Assembly (NCBI GenBank): GCA_963734625.1
Contig: CAVTHW010000008.1
Coordinates: 62,001 to 126,000 of the forward strand
Reading direction: 5' to 3'
Length of the DNA: 64,000 nt
Origin: CAVTHW01 sp963734625
GTDB taxonomy: Bacteria; Acidobacteriota; Terriglobia; Bryobacterales; Bryobacteraceae
The notes under the pieces were generated by a model, which saw only the letters and a program-made list of their open reading frames with translations, searched no databases and had not been told where the DNA came from. Of this stretch, positions 26,040 to 35,634 are shown piece by piece. The position numbers and the translations under genes were made by a program. Every line of letters starts with the position of its first letter. The first letter of the stretch is position 1.

Positions 26040-26640
26040 AGGGCCCAGACTCGTCGCTGGATCAGCTTTGATCACGATCGCTCGAACGAGTTCTATAGTC
26101 TTCTTCTGGATTCGCGCATGGTCTATTCCTGCGCCTATTTCCGCTCGCCCAGCACCACCCTGGAGGACGCACGGGTCGCCAAGCTGAACCATATCTGTCG
26201 CAAGCTGGATCTTCAGCCCGGCGAAAGGTTTCTTGGACGCCGGCTGCGGCTGGGGCGCGCTGTCGAACACGCCGCCGTCGAGTTCGGCGCCGAGGCCACG
26301 GGCTGCACCTTGAGCCAGGCCCAGCATGCGTATGCAGTCGCCCGGCTTCGCGGCCGCGCACGGGTTGTGGGGTGCGACTACCGGGACCTTGCCGGCCTCT
26401 ATGACCAGATCGCCTGGGTGCGTATGTTCGAGCACGTAGGCAGGCGGGGTGTGCCGCAGTACTTCCGCAAGATGTCGGACCTGCTGGCCCCGGACGGTTG
26501 TTTCCTCCACCATGCGATTGCCTGGCCCCAGGGCGTCCGCGATGATGCGGCCGATCATCCACGTGCATGAGATGATCCGCTTGGCCGAGGAGGCCGCCCT
26601 ACGCTTTGTCGATGAGCGAACCTTCCGCACAGCCGCCCCA
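26040..26640 (+). pseudogene. Decayed cyclopropane-fatty-acid-synthase-like methyltransferase
   Basis: The readable frame carries SNEFYSLLLDSRMVYSCAYF, AEATGCTLSQAQH and VRMFEHVGRR, hallmarks of CFA synthase/mycolic acid cyclopropane synthase. The SAM-binding motif DAGCGWGAL is encoded in a different frame at about 26230-26262: one inserted base before it and one lost base after it shift only this stretch. The C-terminal third is also shifted (HEMIRLAEEAALRFVDERTF in another frame) and cut short by the convergent penicillin acylase gene. It is non-functional as read. Confidence 0.75.
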
Positions 26641-26641
26641 C

Positions 26642-28927
26642 TCACCGTTGCGGCAGGAATACAAGCGTGGATCTGGCGCCGATCTTGTTGAACTGCATCG
26701 GAAGTCCGCGGCCCGAGACGTACGCGTCCCACTGGTCTTTGTAGTGGCGCGAGAGCACTTGGCCCGACTGGCCCAGAGTGAGAGTCGCCGTGGAGCGGTC
26801 AAGGTCCGAGAAGTCCACCACCATGCGCAGAGAAGGGCCGATGGTCTCCTCTTTCCAAAACTGCTTCACCGTGTCCTGCGATCCGCCCATGGGTACCAGG
26901 CCGATGTTGAAGTACTTGCCAACCACGGGCAGCGTGCCGACGATGGGGTTGTTAAGGGTGAACTGGTTGAATCTCCCGAAATCCCAGCGGGCGATATCCG
27001 CGCCCTGCATTCGCCGGCCCTCAGCGATTGCGTCCCGAAGCGCATTGACCAGGAGCTGATCGTAGTCCTGGAACCAGTCCTTCGGCCGCTCGCGGAGAAT
27101 CTTCTCGACTGCCGCGGCGGCGCCTATATACCGATAGACGAGGCCCTTGCCGGGAGAGGCGCGATTGGCGATCGCCGTCCGCAGGTGCTGGTAGAGGAGG
27201 GTTGCGACCATGGGCGCGGCCGCGCCGGTCTGCATCTGCCCGTTCCAGTTTCGCAGCAGGCTGACGGCAGCCGTGATCCCGGGGTCGGAGACCTTCTGCC
27301 GGCCGGAGGCGGCCACGGCCTCCCTGGCCAGGAAATGGCTGAAGGACGAGTAAACGTCCATCTGGATGGGGAGCATTTCCTCGGCGCGCCAGCCTGCCTT
27401 GGATTTCAAGCGATTCACGATCTGGCGGGCGCGGTAGGGCGCGGCGAAATCGCCGTTCACGCTATAGGGAAAGTCCTCCGGAAAGGGATTGTCGTTGGCG
27501 GATACGATCATGCCGGAAGGCGGGTTGAAGACCGAAGGCAGCTTCTCGAAGGGGATGAAGCCTTCCCATTCAAAATCGCCGGAACTGCCGTCGACCGGAA
27601 GGGAGCCGTCGAATTTCTTGCGGATGGGCAGCCGGCCGGCGGCTTGATACCCAATGTTGCCCATCGCGTCCGCATATACGAAGTTCAGGCCGGGCTCGGC
27701 GAGGCGCTCGAGCGCGCTCCGGAACTGCTCCCAAGTTTCGGCGCGATTCAGGTCCAGAATCGGGTACTGGAAGCCGGCGAACTCAGCCGCGGTCCAGCGC
27801 AGGGAGAGGTACCGGCCGCCTTCGGCGAGGAAGACCGGACCGTGCCGCGTCACCCAGTTGACCAGGCTCTCGGGCGAGCTCCCGCGGACGCGAATAGTCT
27901 CGGCTTCGGCGCGCGCTTGCTCAACTTGACCGCGAAACACGTAGCGGCCGTTCGAGGGGTCCATCTTCTCGATGTACAGATCCTGGTAGTCGGCCTGAAG
28001 GCTGGTGATGGACCAGGCGATCCGGCTATTGTGGCCGATCAGCACGCCCGGCAGGCCCGGTATCGATGCGCCGCTGACGTTCAGGCGAGGGGCCTGGATG
28101 TGCACCAGGTACCAGGCGCTGGGCAGAGTGAATTCCAGGTGCGGGTCTCCGGCCAGCAGGGGACGGCGAGAAGCGGTATGCGCTCCAGAAATCGCCCAGG
28201 CGTTGGAGCCGGGACGGCTCCCTCCCCCCGCACGTGTGGAAAAGAGAAAATCCACTTTGGCGGGATCGCCTCCCGCCAGGAGGTTCATCTTGCGACTTTC
28301 GCTTCGCCACGACCGTTCCTGGGACTCCACCATCTTCAGGTAGACGCGCACCGAGTCGGCTATGCTCCACGGCCGCGGGTCGTATCCGAGCAGCGAAAAC
28401 TCCAGCGGCAGCCTGCCGCGGTGCGTTTCGATGAAGTAATTCACGCCGCGTGCGTAGGCGGCCAGCGCCGCCCGGTCCTGGGGCGGCAGGGCGTTGACGG
28501 AAGCTTCCGCGATCTTGCCCAGGCGCAGCCGGCGGGCATCACGGTCGGATTCGAGGGCGGATGGGCCCACAACTTCGGCGAGTTCGCCTGCCGCCATGCG
28601 CCGCGCGGCGTCCATCTGGAACAGCCGGTCCTGCGCGGTGACGTAACCTTGCAGGAAGAGCGCGTCCTGCGGGGCCGTGGCCAGGATGTGCGGCACGCCC
28701 AGGGAGTCCCGCGCTACGACGGCACGGACCAGGACGGGCGCCTGAATGGTGGCGGAGACCTCCGGAAGAGGCCGCCAGGCGTACCACCAGGCGCAGCCGA
28801 GCAGGGCCAGCAACAGCGCGGCGATGGCGAAATTCAGATAACGTAGAAACCGGCGAAGACGCACTTCGCCAATTGTACTTGAATCGAAGCCAGTCTCATC
28901 AGGCCGCGGGCGCGGGCAGGGTGGCAT
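26642..28927 (-). CDS. Penicillin acylase family Ntn-hydrolase, membrane anchored
   Basis: Up to 761 residues with one hydrophobic segment (about 30-50) acting as anchor or signal. The catalytic N-terminal Ser of the beta chain is the Ser of RPGSNAWAISG (about residue 240), preceded by a spacer that is removed in the family by self-cleavage. The alpha part has GVPHI and GYVTAQDRLFQMD motifs. These periplasmic enzymes hydrolyse amide bonds of acylated compounds such as N-acyl homoserine lactones or beta-lactams; the real substrate is unknown. The first start overlaps the upstream HEAT gene by 29 bases; a GTG at 28864, just ahead of the anchor, is an alternative. Confidence 0.9.
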   Translation of the reverse strand: MPPCPRPRPDETGFDSSTIGEVRLRRFLRYLNFAIAALLLALLGCAWWYAWRPLPEVSATIQAPVLVRAVVARDSLGVPHILATAPQDALFLQGYVTAQDRLFQMDAARRMAAGELAEVVGPSALESDRDARRLRLGKIAEASVNALPPQDRAALAAYARGVNYFIETHRGRLPLEFSLLGYDPRPWSIADSVRVYLKMVESQERSWRSESRKMNLLAGGDPAKVDFLFSTRAGGGSRPGSNAWAISGAHTASRRPLLAGDPHLEFTLPSAWYLVHIQAPRLNVSGASIPGLPGVLIGHNSRIAWSITSLQADYQDLYIEKMDPSNGRYVFRGQVEQARAEAETIRVRGSSPESLVNWVTRHGPVFLAEGGRYLSLRWTAAEFAGFQYPILDLNRAETWEQFRSALERLAEPGLNFVYADAMGNIGYQAAGRLPIRKKFDGSLPVDGSSGDFEWEGFIPFEKLPSVFNPPSGMIVSANDNPFPEDFPYSVNGDFAAPYRARQIVNRLKSKAGWRAEEMLPIQMDVYSSFSHFLAREAVAASGRQKVSDPGITAAVSLLRNWNGQMQTGAAAPMVATLLYQHLRTAIANRASPGKGLVYRYIGAAAAVEKILRERPKDWFQDYDQLLVNALRDAIAEGRRMQGADIARWDFGRFNQFTLNNPIVGTLPVVGKYFNIGLVPMGGSQDTVKQFWKEETIGPSLRMVVDFSDLDRSTATLTLGQSGQVLSRHYKDQWDAYVSGRGLPMQFNKIGARSTLVFLPQR

Positions 28928-29607
28928 TCAGGGTACGAATGGCCGCCAGCCGGACGACCTTGGGCATCGAGGCCCCGGTCAGGGCGTTGTACATCTCCAA
29001 AGCCTGCGCGCGATTGGATGCCATCAGGCCATCCGCGCAAACCAGGGCGGCACGGGCCACCACGGGTAAGATCGGAGGCTTGGTGCGGCCCATCGCCTCG
29101 CGCAGGAGCTTGGCGGCGGGCAGGCCGCCGATGGTCCCCACCGAGGCCGAGGCCGCCTGGGCGATTTCGACATCGCTGCTATTCATCAGCTTCCCCAGGG
29201 CGTCCATCGCTTTGGCGTCCTTACGCACTCCGATGGAGTGAATGACACCCATCTGCAGCCGGCCTTTGAGCTTCGGCAGCGCGGCCCGCAGGGCGTCGTC
29301 CACCGCTGGATCGGGATTCGGTTCCAGGCCGAATCGGGCGTAGTGGCCGAGCCGCTCCTCGCCCAACAGCGCCGCCAGCGGCGCTATCGATTCTTTGCCG
29401 CCCACCTGCGCCAGCTTCTTGCAGGCGATGGCCTTCTGAAACAGCGTCGAGCTCGGGTTCTTCAGCATCGCGATGAGCTTCGGCTGATCCAGTTGCCCAG
29501 ATCGGGGCGGCGTCGAATTCGGGAAGAATCGGCTGCGCCGCTGGCTTCGGCTTCGCGGGTGCCGGCGCTCCCGGCGTTGGTTGCGTTTGTCCAGGTGCCT
29601 GTTGCAT
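28899..29607 (-). pseudogene. HEAT-repeat protein, copy 1, frameshifted
   Basis: Nearly the same protein as copy 2 (31092-31850). MQQAPGQTQPTPGAPAP starts the first frame at 29607; a single extra base at about 29494 relative to copy 2 breaks the frame just after APIWA, and the HEAT part (DQPKLIAMLKNPSSTLF to NATLPAPAA) continues in the other frame. The helical repeats are otherwise intact. It follows oxidoreductase copy 1 by about 30 bases, mirroring the second unit. Confidence 0.85.
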
Positions 29608-29640
29608 GTTATTAATCCCCTTATCCTTGAACCCTGTTCC

Positions 29641-30999
29641 CTACATGCTGGTGGCCAAGGCGTCGGTCCGCCAGGGCTCCCGGTACGCCCGGCTGCGCAT
29701 GCGGTTGGCCTCTTCGTCATTCACGAAGGCACGCTTGGCCGGATCCCAGGTCAGCTTGCGGCCCAGTTGACAGGCAATGTAGGCGGCATGGGAAGTGACG
29801 TGCGCGTTGCATGTGGACACGTGGTTGGCCCTGGGCGGCACCCGCGACCGGATGCTATTGAGCCAGTCCTGGATGTGCCTGGAGGGGTCGGTTCCGCGCA
29901 TGTTGACCGGCTGGTAGTACCGTTTGAGGTTCTCGGACATTTCCATCTTGCCCGTGTCGCCCGTCTCGATCCAGCCCTCGGTTCCCTCGAACCGCGCGGA
30001 GCAGGTTCCCATGCCCAGCCACTCCTGGTCCCGCATGATCAACCTCAAACCGTTGGCGTAGCGGGCATACACGTAGTTGCTGTTCGGTTTCGGCTCGTAC
30101 TCGACGGCCTGGGTGTGATCCATATCGGCGGCAAACTGGCAAATGTCAACCGTGTGCGAGGCCCACTCGAGAATGCCGCCATGGAAATCCCAGAATTGGC
30201 CCCTGCCGCCATCCGGGTACCGGGCGTTGTACGGCCGCCACGGACACGGACCGAGCCATCCGTCCCAATCGAGGACCAGCGGATTCGGCTCCGGCTTCTC
30301 TTCGGGCCACCAACTGTGGCGCAACGGGGTTAAGGTTCTCTGGGTATTGGCGTGCACGGCCAGCAATCTGCCGAGCTTGCCGCTGCGGGCCAATCCCACG
30401 GCCAGCTCGAAGTTGGGGACATTGCGCCGCTGGCAGCCCGCCTGGTACATAACTCCATAGCGGCGGACATTGTCGGCCATCGCGTAGCTCTCCGCGATCG
30501 TGATGGCGGCGGGCTTCTCGGTGTAGATGTCCTTACCGGACTGAGCCGCCCAGATCGCCATACAGGCGTGCCAGCGGTCGCTGGTCGCGATCATGACGGC
30601 TTCGATGTCCTCGCGGGCCAGCAACTCTCCGTCATCGCGGTACATGACGCAGTTGCCGTTTCCGTAATGCTGGTCCACTATGCTCTTGACACTCTCGCGG
30701 GCGTCCTCGCGGATGTCCGCGATGGCCACGAATTGCACCCGCGGATCGGGGAGCAGTGATCTCAAATCCTCCCGGCCGCGGCCGCGGAGTCCAATGCCAC
30801 CGATGATGATCCGGTCGCTGGGCGCCACCGGGGCCGCTTGGCCCCCCCCTCGGCCTGGGGCTTGGCCCGCGGGCTGACTCGGAGCTTGGCCCCCGAGTTG
30901 GCCCAGCGCAGACCTGGGAACAAACATGGGCGCCGCCACCGCGGCTCCGGCTGCGGCCACAAACTTTCGCCGCGAAGCTGTCCCACTTCCTTTTGTCAT
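29641..30999 (-). CDS. Tat-exported Gfo/Idh/MocA oxidoreductase, copy 1
   Basis: 452 residues. A Tat signal (SRRKFVAAAGAAVAAP) leads into a Gly/Gln/Pro/Ala-rich linker (about 35-60), then a Rossmann domain (IIIGGIGLRGRG) with TEKPAA, the position of the conserved EKP motif, and a C-terminal Gfo-type beta domain with HGGILEWASHTVDI. The family oxidises or reduces sugars with NAD(P); Tat export suggests a tightly bound cofactor and a periplasmic role. An AGGAGAAGG ribosome site precedes ATG 30999. Tandem duplicate of the gene at 31883. Confidence 0.93.
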   Translation of the reverse strand: MTKGSGTASRRKFVAAAGAAVAAPMFVPRSALGQLGGQAPSQPAGQAPGRGGGQAAPVAPSDRIIIGGIGLRGRGREDLRSLLPDPRVQFVAIADIREDARESVKSIVDQHYGNGNCVMYRDDGELLAREDIEAVMIATSDRWHACMAIWAAQSGKDIYTEKPAAITIAESYAMADNVRRYGVMYQAGCQRRNVPNFELAVGLARSGKLGRLLAVHANTQRTLTPLRHSWWPEEKPEPNPLVLDWDGWLGPCPWRPYNARYPDGGRGQFWDFHGGILEWASHTVDICQFAADMDHTQAVEYEPKPNSNYVYARYANGLRLIMRDQEWLGMGTCSARFEGTEGWIETGDTGKMEMSENLKRYYQPVNMRGTDPSRHIQDWLNSIRSRVPPRANHVSTCNAHVTSHAAYIACQLGRKLTWDPAKRAFVNDEEANRMRSRAYREPWRTDALATSM

Positions 31000-31091
31000 C
31001 GTCCTTCTCCTAAGCTGTGAAACCCACCCCGCGCGATGCGGAGTTCAACGCAGCAGGTTGCCGCTTGAAGGCGCGAACAACAATGGTCGAA

Positions 31092-31850
31092 TCAGGCCGC
31101 TGGCGCGGGCAGGGTGGCATTCAGGGTACGAATGGCCGCCAGCCGGACGACCTTGGGCATCGAGGCCCCGGTCAGGGCGTTGTACATCTCCAAAGCCTGC
31201 GCGCGATTGGATGCCATCAGGCCATCCGCGCAAACCAGGGCGGCACGGGCCACCACGGGTAAGATCGGAGGCTTGGTGCGGCCCAGCGCCTCGCGCAGGA
31301 GCTTGGCGGCGGGCAGGCCGCCGATGGTCCCCACCGAGGCCGAGGCCGCCTGGGCGATTTCGACATCGCTGCTATTCATCAGCTTCCCCAGGGCGTCCAT
31401 CGCTTTGGCGTCCTTACGCACTCCGATGGAGTGAATGACACCCATCTGCAGCCGGCCTTTGAGCTTCGGCAGCGCGGCCCGCAGGGCGTCGTCCACCGCT
31501 GGATCGGGATTTGGTTCCAGGCCGAATCGGGCGTAGTGGCCGAGCCGCTCCTCGCCCAACAGCGCCGCCAGCGGCGCTATCGATTCTTTGCCGCCCACCT
31601 GCGCCAGCTTCTTGCAGGCGATGGCCTTCTGAAACAGCGTCGAGCTCGGGTTCTTCAACATCGCGATGAGCTTGGGCTGGTCCAGTGCCCAGATCGGAGC
31701 GGCATCTAATTCAGGAAGAATAGGCGGCGCCGCTGCACGTCCGGCCCCTCCACGGGCTGGGGCTGCTCCCGGCGCTTGTCCCGGTGCCGCCGCTCCGCCT
31801 CGTCCCGGCGCTCCCGGCGTTGGTTGCGTTTGTCCAGGTGCTTGTTGCAT
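31092..31850 (-). CDS. HEAT-repeat protein, copy 2
   Basis: 252 residues. An N-terminal Gln/Pro/Gly/Ala tract (1-45) is followed by about five HEAT/PBS-lyase-like helical repeats. HEAT repeats are protein-binding scaffolds. There is no clear signal peptide, although the neighbouring oxidoreductases carry Tat signals. It starts 32 bases after the stop of oxidoreductase copy 2, so they are co-transcribed; a partner role for the oxidoreductase is an inference from the doubled pairing. Confidence 0.85.
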   Translation of the reverse strand: MQQAPGQTQPTPGAPGRGGAAAPGQAPGAAPARGGAGRAAAPPILPELDAAPIWALDQPKLIAMLKNPSSTLFQKAIACKKLAQVGGKESIAPLAALLGEERLGHYARFGLEPNPDPAVDDALRAALPKLKGRLQMGVIHSIGVRKDAKAMDALGKLMNSSDVEIAQAASASVGTIGGLPAAKLLREALGRTKPPILPVVARAALVCADGLMASNRAQALEMYNALTGASMPKVVRLAAIRTLNATLPAPAA

Positions 31851-31882
31851 GTTCTTAATCCCCTTATCCTTAACCCTGTTCC

Positions 31883-33268
31883 CTACATGCTGGTGGCCAA
31901 GGCGTCAGTCCGCCAGGGCTCCCGGTATGCACGGCTTCGCATGCGGTTGGCTTCTTCGTCATTCACGAACGCACGCTTGGCCGGATCCCAGGTCAGCTTG
32001 CGGCCCAGTTGACAGGCAATGTAGGCCGCGTGGGAAGTGACGTGCGCGTTGCATGTGGACACGTGATTGGCCCTCGGCGGCACGCGCGACCGGATGCTGT
32101 TGAGCCAGTCCTGGATGTGCCTGGAGGGGTCCGTTCCGCGCATGTTGACCGGCTGGTAGTACCGGCGGAGGTTTTCGGACATTTCCATCTTGCCGCTGTC
32201 GCCCGTCTCAATCCAGCCCTCGGTTCCCTCGAACCGCACCCGGCACGTTCCCAATTCCAGCCAGCCGTCGCCGCGCATCACCAGCCTCACGCCGTTGGCG
32301 TAGCGGGAGTACACGTGACTGGTACCGGCCTTCGGCTCGTATTCGACGGCCTGGGTATTATCCATATCGGCGGCCCACTGACAAATGTCCACCGTGTGCG
32401 AGGCCCACTCGAGAATGCCGCCATGGAAATCCCAAAATGCGCTTCGGCCGCCGTCCGGGTACCGGGCGTTGTACGGCCGCCAGCAACACGGACCGAGCCA
32501 CCCCTCCCAATCGAGGACCAGCGGATTCGGCTCCGGCTTCTCTTCGGGCCACCAACTGTGACCCAACGGAGTCAAAGTTCGCGACCAATCATCGGCATGC
32601 ACCGCCAACAGCCGCCCCAGCTTGCCGCTGCGGGCCAGTCCCACGGCCAATTCGAAGTTGGGCACATTGCGCCGCTGGCAGCCCGCCTGGTACATCACCC
32701 CGTAACGGCGGACATTGTCAGCCATCGCGTAGGCCTCCGCAATCGTAATGGCGGCGGGCTTCTCGGTGTAGATATCTTTGCCCGATTGAGCCGCCCAGAT
32801 CGCCATACAGGCGTGCCAGCGGTCGCTGGTCGCGATCATGACGGCTTCGATGTCCTCGCGGGCCAGTAACTCTCCGTCATCGTGGTACATGACGCAGTTG
32901 CCGTTTCCGTACTTCTTATCGACGACGCTCTTGACGCTCTCGCGGGCCGACTCACGAATGTCGGAGATGGCCACGAACTGCACCCGTGGATCCACAAGCA
33001 CCGAATTCAGATCCTGCATGCCGCGGTTGCGAAGCCCGATTCCGCCGATCACAATTCGATCGCTGGGCGCCACCGGGCCCGCCGCTTGGCCCCCTCCTCG
33101 GCCTGGGGCTTGGCCTGGGGCTTGGCCCGCCGGCTGGCTCGGGGCTTGGCCTCCGAGTTGGCCCAGCGCAGACCTGGGAATGATCATGGGCGCAGCGGCC
33201 ACAGCGCTGGCCTGAGCTACGGCTTTTCCGAATCCTCGCCGCGAAATGCTCTTCTTCGCTTCCGCCAT
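31883..33268 (-). CDS. Tat-exported Gfo/Idh/MocA oxidoreductase, copy 2
   Basis: 461 residues; Tat signal SRRGFGKAVAQASAVAAAP, a linker with repeated GQAPG, Rossmann start IVIGGIGLRNRG and TEKPAA, and the same C-terminal domain as copy 1. It differs from copy 1 mainly in the signal region, in the linker length and at scattered positions. A TAGGAGGAAAGA ribosome site directly precedes ATG 33268, and about 100 bases separate it from the isomerase gene upstream. Confidence 0.93.
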   Translation of the reverse strand: MAEAKKSISRRGFGKAVAQASAVAAAPMIIPRSALGQLGGQAPSQPAGQAPGQAPGRGGGQAAGPVAPSDRIVIGGIGLRNRGMQDLNSVLVDPRVQFVAISDIRESARESVKSVVDKKYGNGNCVMYHDDGELLAREDIEAVMIATSDRWHACMAIWAAQSGKDIYTEKPAAITIAEAYAMADNVRRYGVMYQAGCQRRNVPNFELAVGLARSGKLGRLLAVHADDWSRTLTPLGHSWWPEEKPEPNPLVLDWEGWLGPCCWRPYNARYPDGGRSAFWDFHGGILEWASHTVDICQWAADMDNTQAVEYEPKAGTSHVYSRYANGVRLVMRGDGWLELGTCRVRFEGTEGWIETGDSGKMEMSENLRRYYQPVNMRGTDPSRHIQDWLNSIRSRVPPRANHVSTCNAHVTSHAAYIACQLGRKLTWDPAKRAFVNDEEANRMRSRAYREPWRTDALATSM

Positions 33269-33370
33269 TCTTTCCTCCTAGGATGATTTCGAAGCTCTCC
33301 GATCTTCGTTGGGGACTATATCACGTCGCGCTTCCGGGTTCAAGCCCAAGAAAGCTGCGAGACCGCAATG

Positions 33371-34429
33371 TCAGTCCCAGCCGTGCGCTTTGCGGACGGC
33401 GATCATGGTGGCCAGAATCTCGTTCCAGATCTGCTGGCCCAGCAGAACCGAGTTCGGAAACATGCAGCCGTCCCAGCAGATATGCGCCAAAACGCGAGTC
33501 GGGTTTCCGCTTTCGTCGTGCATCCAGGCGCCCGCGTCACGCACGATGTCGAGCTTTCCGTTGGGGTCCAGCGGCTGGCAGTGCCGGCCGGTTTTGTCGT
33601 GCGAGCCCGAGCCCTTCACCGTTCCGTCGTTCTGGGCGATGTGCAGATCGATGGTCCAGGGTCGCAGAGCGCTGGCCATCTTACGGTACGCCTCGGCCAG
33701 CTTGTCCTTCCGTGACCAATCGAAATCCTCTGGCAGCAGGCTGTCTTCGGGCGCGTTGTAACCCATGGTGAAAAGCATGGTGTGCGCCATGTCCGCCTGG
33801 AAGCCCAGGGTCTTAGGCCGGCCCACCATCTCCAGCAACTGCACGTTGCGCCGCCAACTGTGCATCCCGCCCCAGCAGATCTCGCCTTCGGCCGCCAGCC
33901 GTTCGCCGAAACCCTCGGCGATGCTGCTGGCCTCCCGGAACGTCTGCGCGATCCGCTTGGTGTTCTCCTCGGGATCCTTGGCCCACTCCTCGACGCCGGT
34001 CGCCGAGTCGATCCGGATCACTCCGTACTCCCGGATCTTAAGGTCGCGCAGCTTGCGCCCGATCCTGCAGGCCTTCTTCACCTGGGTCAGGAAGGCCGAA
34101 CGCTGCGCTTCGTCCCCCATGGCCGAGCCGCCGCCCGTCCCGCCCCACACCGGGGCCACCAGCGAGCCCGCCTTCAGCTTCTTCGACGCCAGCTTTTCGG
34201 CCAGCGCCTTCAACTCGTCGTCGGTAGAATCGATGTCGGTGTGCGGCAGTGACAGAAACAGATCCACGCCGTCGAACCGCACGCCGTCCACTTCGGCGGC
34301 GGCGGTCAGGTTCAGCATCGTGTCCAGATCAATCGGCGGTTCCGAGTCGGGGCCCTTCCCGACCAGTCCCGGCCACATCGCGTTGTGCACAGCGGGGTAT
34401 TTGTGCGGACCTGGGTGGCTCATGCTCAT
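33371..34429 (-). CDS. Sugar phosphate isomerase/epimerase-like TIM-barrel protein
   Basis: 352 residues of the AP-endonuclease-2/xylose-isomerase-like fold, with metal-ligand positions in EICWGGMHSW, GFQADMAHT and DLHIAQNDGTVKGSGSHD. Such enzymes isomerise or epimerise sugars. An AAAAGGAGACG ribosome site precedes ATG 34429. It is 9 bases downstream of oxidoreductase 3 and starts the pair-plus-duplication cassette, so these genes probably act on a common sugar derivative. Confidence 0.88.
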   Translation of the reverse strand: MSMSHPGPHKYPAVHNAMWPGLVGKGPDSEPPIDLDTMLNLTAAAEVDGVRFDGVDLFLSLPHTDIDSTDDELKALAEKLASKKLKAGSLVAPVWGGTGGGSAMGDEAQRSAFLTQVKKACRIGRKLRDLKIREYGVIRIDSATGVEEWAKDPEENTKRIAQTFREASSIAEGFGERLAAEGEICWGGMHSWRRNVQLLEMVGRPKTLGFQADMAHTMLFTMGYNAPEDSLLPEDFDWSRKDKLAEAYRKMASALRPWTIDLHIAQNDGTVKGSGSHDKTGRHCQPLDPNGKLDIVRDAGAWMHDESGNPTRVLAHICWDGCMFPNSVLLGQQIWNEILATMIAVRKAHGWD

Positions 34430-34438
34430 CGTCTCCTT

Positions 34439-35605
34439 TTATACCTGTGGAATCTCGACCCAACTGCCCGAGCGCGCGCTCTCCAGCACCGCGTCGCACA
34501 CTCTCTGCGTCTGCAGCCCGGTGCGAAAGTCCGGCTGCGCCGGCACGCCGCTCTCGATGCCCGCCACGAAATCCGCCAGTTGGTTCAGGAACGTGTGCTC
34601 GTATCCGATGCACGTCCCCGGAACCCAGTAGTGGCTCATGTAGGGGTGCTCGGAGTTGGTGACGTGGATCTTGCGCCAGCCGGTCAGATGGGATTCCATC
34701 TTCTTGCCCGACTGCAATTGCTTGTACTCGAAGAACTGGAGATACTCCGGCTCCTCCAGGTCGAAGTAAACGCTGCCGTCGGCCCCGTTCAGCTCGAAGG
34801 TGTTGAAGTTCTTCCGGCCGCGCGCATAACGCGTGGATTCGAACGTCCCCATCGAGCCGTTGGCGAACACCGCCAGGAACATGCAGGCATCGTCGATGCT
34901 CACCGCTTCCACCTTGCCGCTAATCGCGTGCTTGCGCTCCTTGACGAAGGTCTCGGTCTTGGCCGTCACCCGCGCGATGGGCCCGTTGAGCCACATCGCC
35001 GTGTCGATCGAGTGCGCCAGCAGGTCGCCCGTGACGCCGCTACCGGCGACTTTCGCGTCGAGCCGCCACAGCGCGTCGCCGCCCTGCGGCACGTCGGCCG
35101 AAATCGTCCAATCCTGCAAGTACGTCGCGCGGTAGTGAAACGCCCGCCCGATGCGTCCTTCGTCGATGATCTGCTTGGCCAGCGAGATCGAGGGCACCCG
35201 CCGGTAGTTGAACGAAATCAGGTTCGGAACTTTGGCCGCTTCCACCGCGCGCACCATCTCCTCGCCCTCGGCCGCGTTCATGGCCAGCGGTTTCTCGCAG
35301 ATAATCATCTTGCCGGCTTTGGCCGCGGCAATCGCGATCTCCTTGTGCGCGAAATTCGGCACGCAGATGTCGATCAGATCGATATCCTTGGCGTCCATCA
35401 GCTTGTGCCAATCCGACTCGGCGCGCTCATAGCCCCAAATGTCCACCCACTGCTTCGCCTTATCCACTGCGACGTCGCAAATGGCCTTCAGCACCGGCCG
35501 GTGCTCGACCTGAAAAAAGTTATTAAGCCGCCGGTATGCGTTCGAGTGCGTGCGGCCCATGAAGCCGCATCCGATGAGACCAACTCCTATAGTTTTCGCT
35601 GCCAT
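34439..35605 (-). CDS. Cytoplasmic Gfo/Idh/MocA oxidoreductase
   Basis: 388 residues from ATG 35605, where GGAGAGGAAGAT gives a strong ribosome site. An upstream in-frame codon at 35638 is less likely. Rossmann motif GLIGCGFMGRTH, EKPLAMN, and a C-terminal domain with GVTGDLLAHSIDTAMW. Unlike the two downstream relatives it lacks a Tat signal, so the cassette has both cytoplasmic and exported members. Followed 9 bases later by the isomerase. Confidence 0.93.
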   Translation of the reverse strand: MAAKTIGVGLIGCGFMGRTHSNAYRRLNNFFQVEHRPVLKAICDVAVDKAKQWVDIWGYERAESDWHKLMDAKDIDLIDICVPNFAHKEIAIAAAKAGKMIICEKPLAMNAAEGEEMVRAVEAAKVPNLISFNYRRVPSISLAKQIIDEGRIGRAFHYRATYLQDWTISADVPQGGDALWRLDAKVAGSGVTGDLLAHSIDTAMWLNGPIARVTAKTETFVKERKHAISGKVEAVSIDDACMFLAVFANGSMGTFESTRYARGRKNFNTFELNGADGSVYFDLEEPEYLQFFEYKQLQSGKKMESHLTGWRKIHVTNSEHPYMSHYWVPGTCIGYEHTFLNQLADFVAGIESGVPAQPDFRTGLQTQRVCDAVLESARSGSWVEIPQV

Positions 35606-35634
35606 ATCTTCCTCTCCTTCTTCGATCAATTGGA

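Larger units (their letters stand above)
28893..33268. repeat. Tandem duplication of an oxidoreductase + HEAT gene pair
   Basis: The unit 28893-30999 and the unit 31086-33268 run in the same direction and align over both genes and the intergenic linker, including the shared string around CATGTT...TTAATCCCCTTATCCTT upstream of the HEAT genes (quoted in outline). HEAT copies are almost identical over their last 200 residues; the oxidoreductases have diverged more, so the duplication may have been partly homogenised since. Confidence 0.88.

Noticed and set aside
26606..28846. 746-residue open frame opposite the penicillin acylase
   Set aside because: No recognisable domain, and the acylase on the other strand has all motifs; it is a shadow frame.
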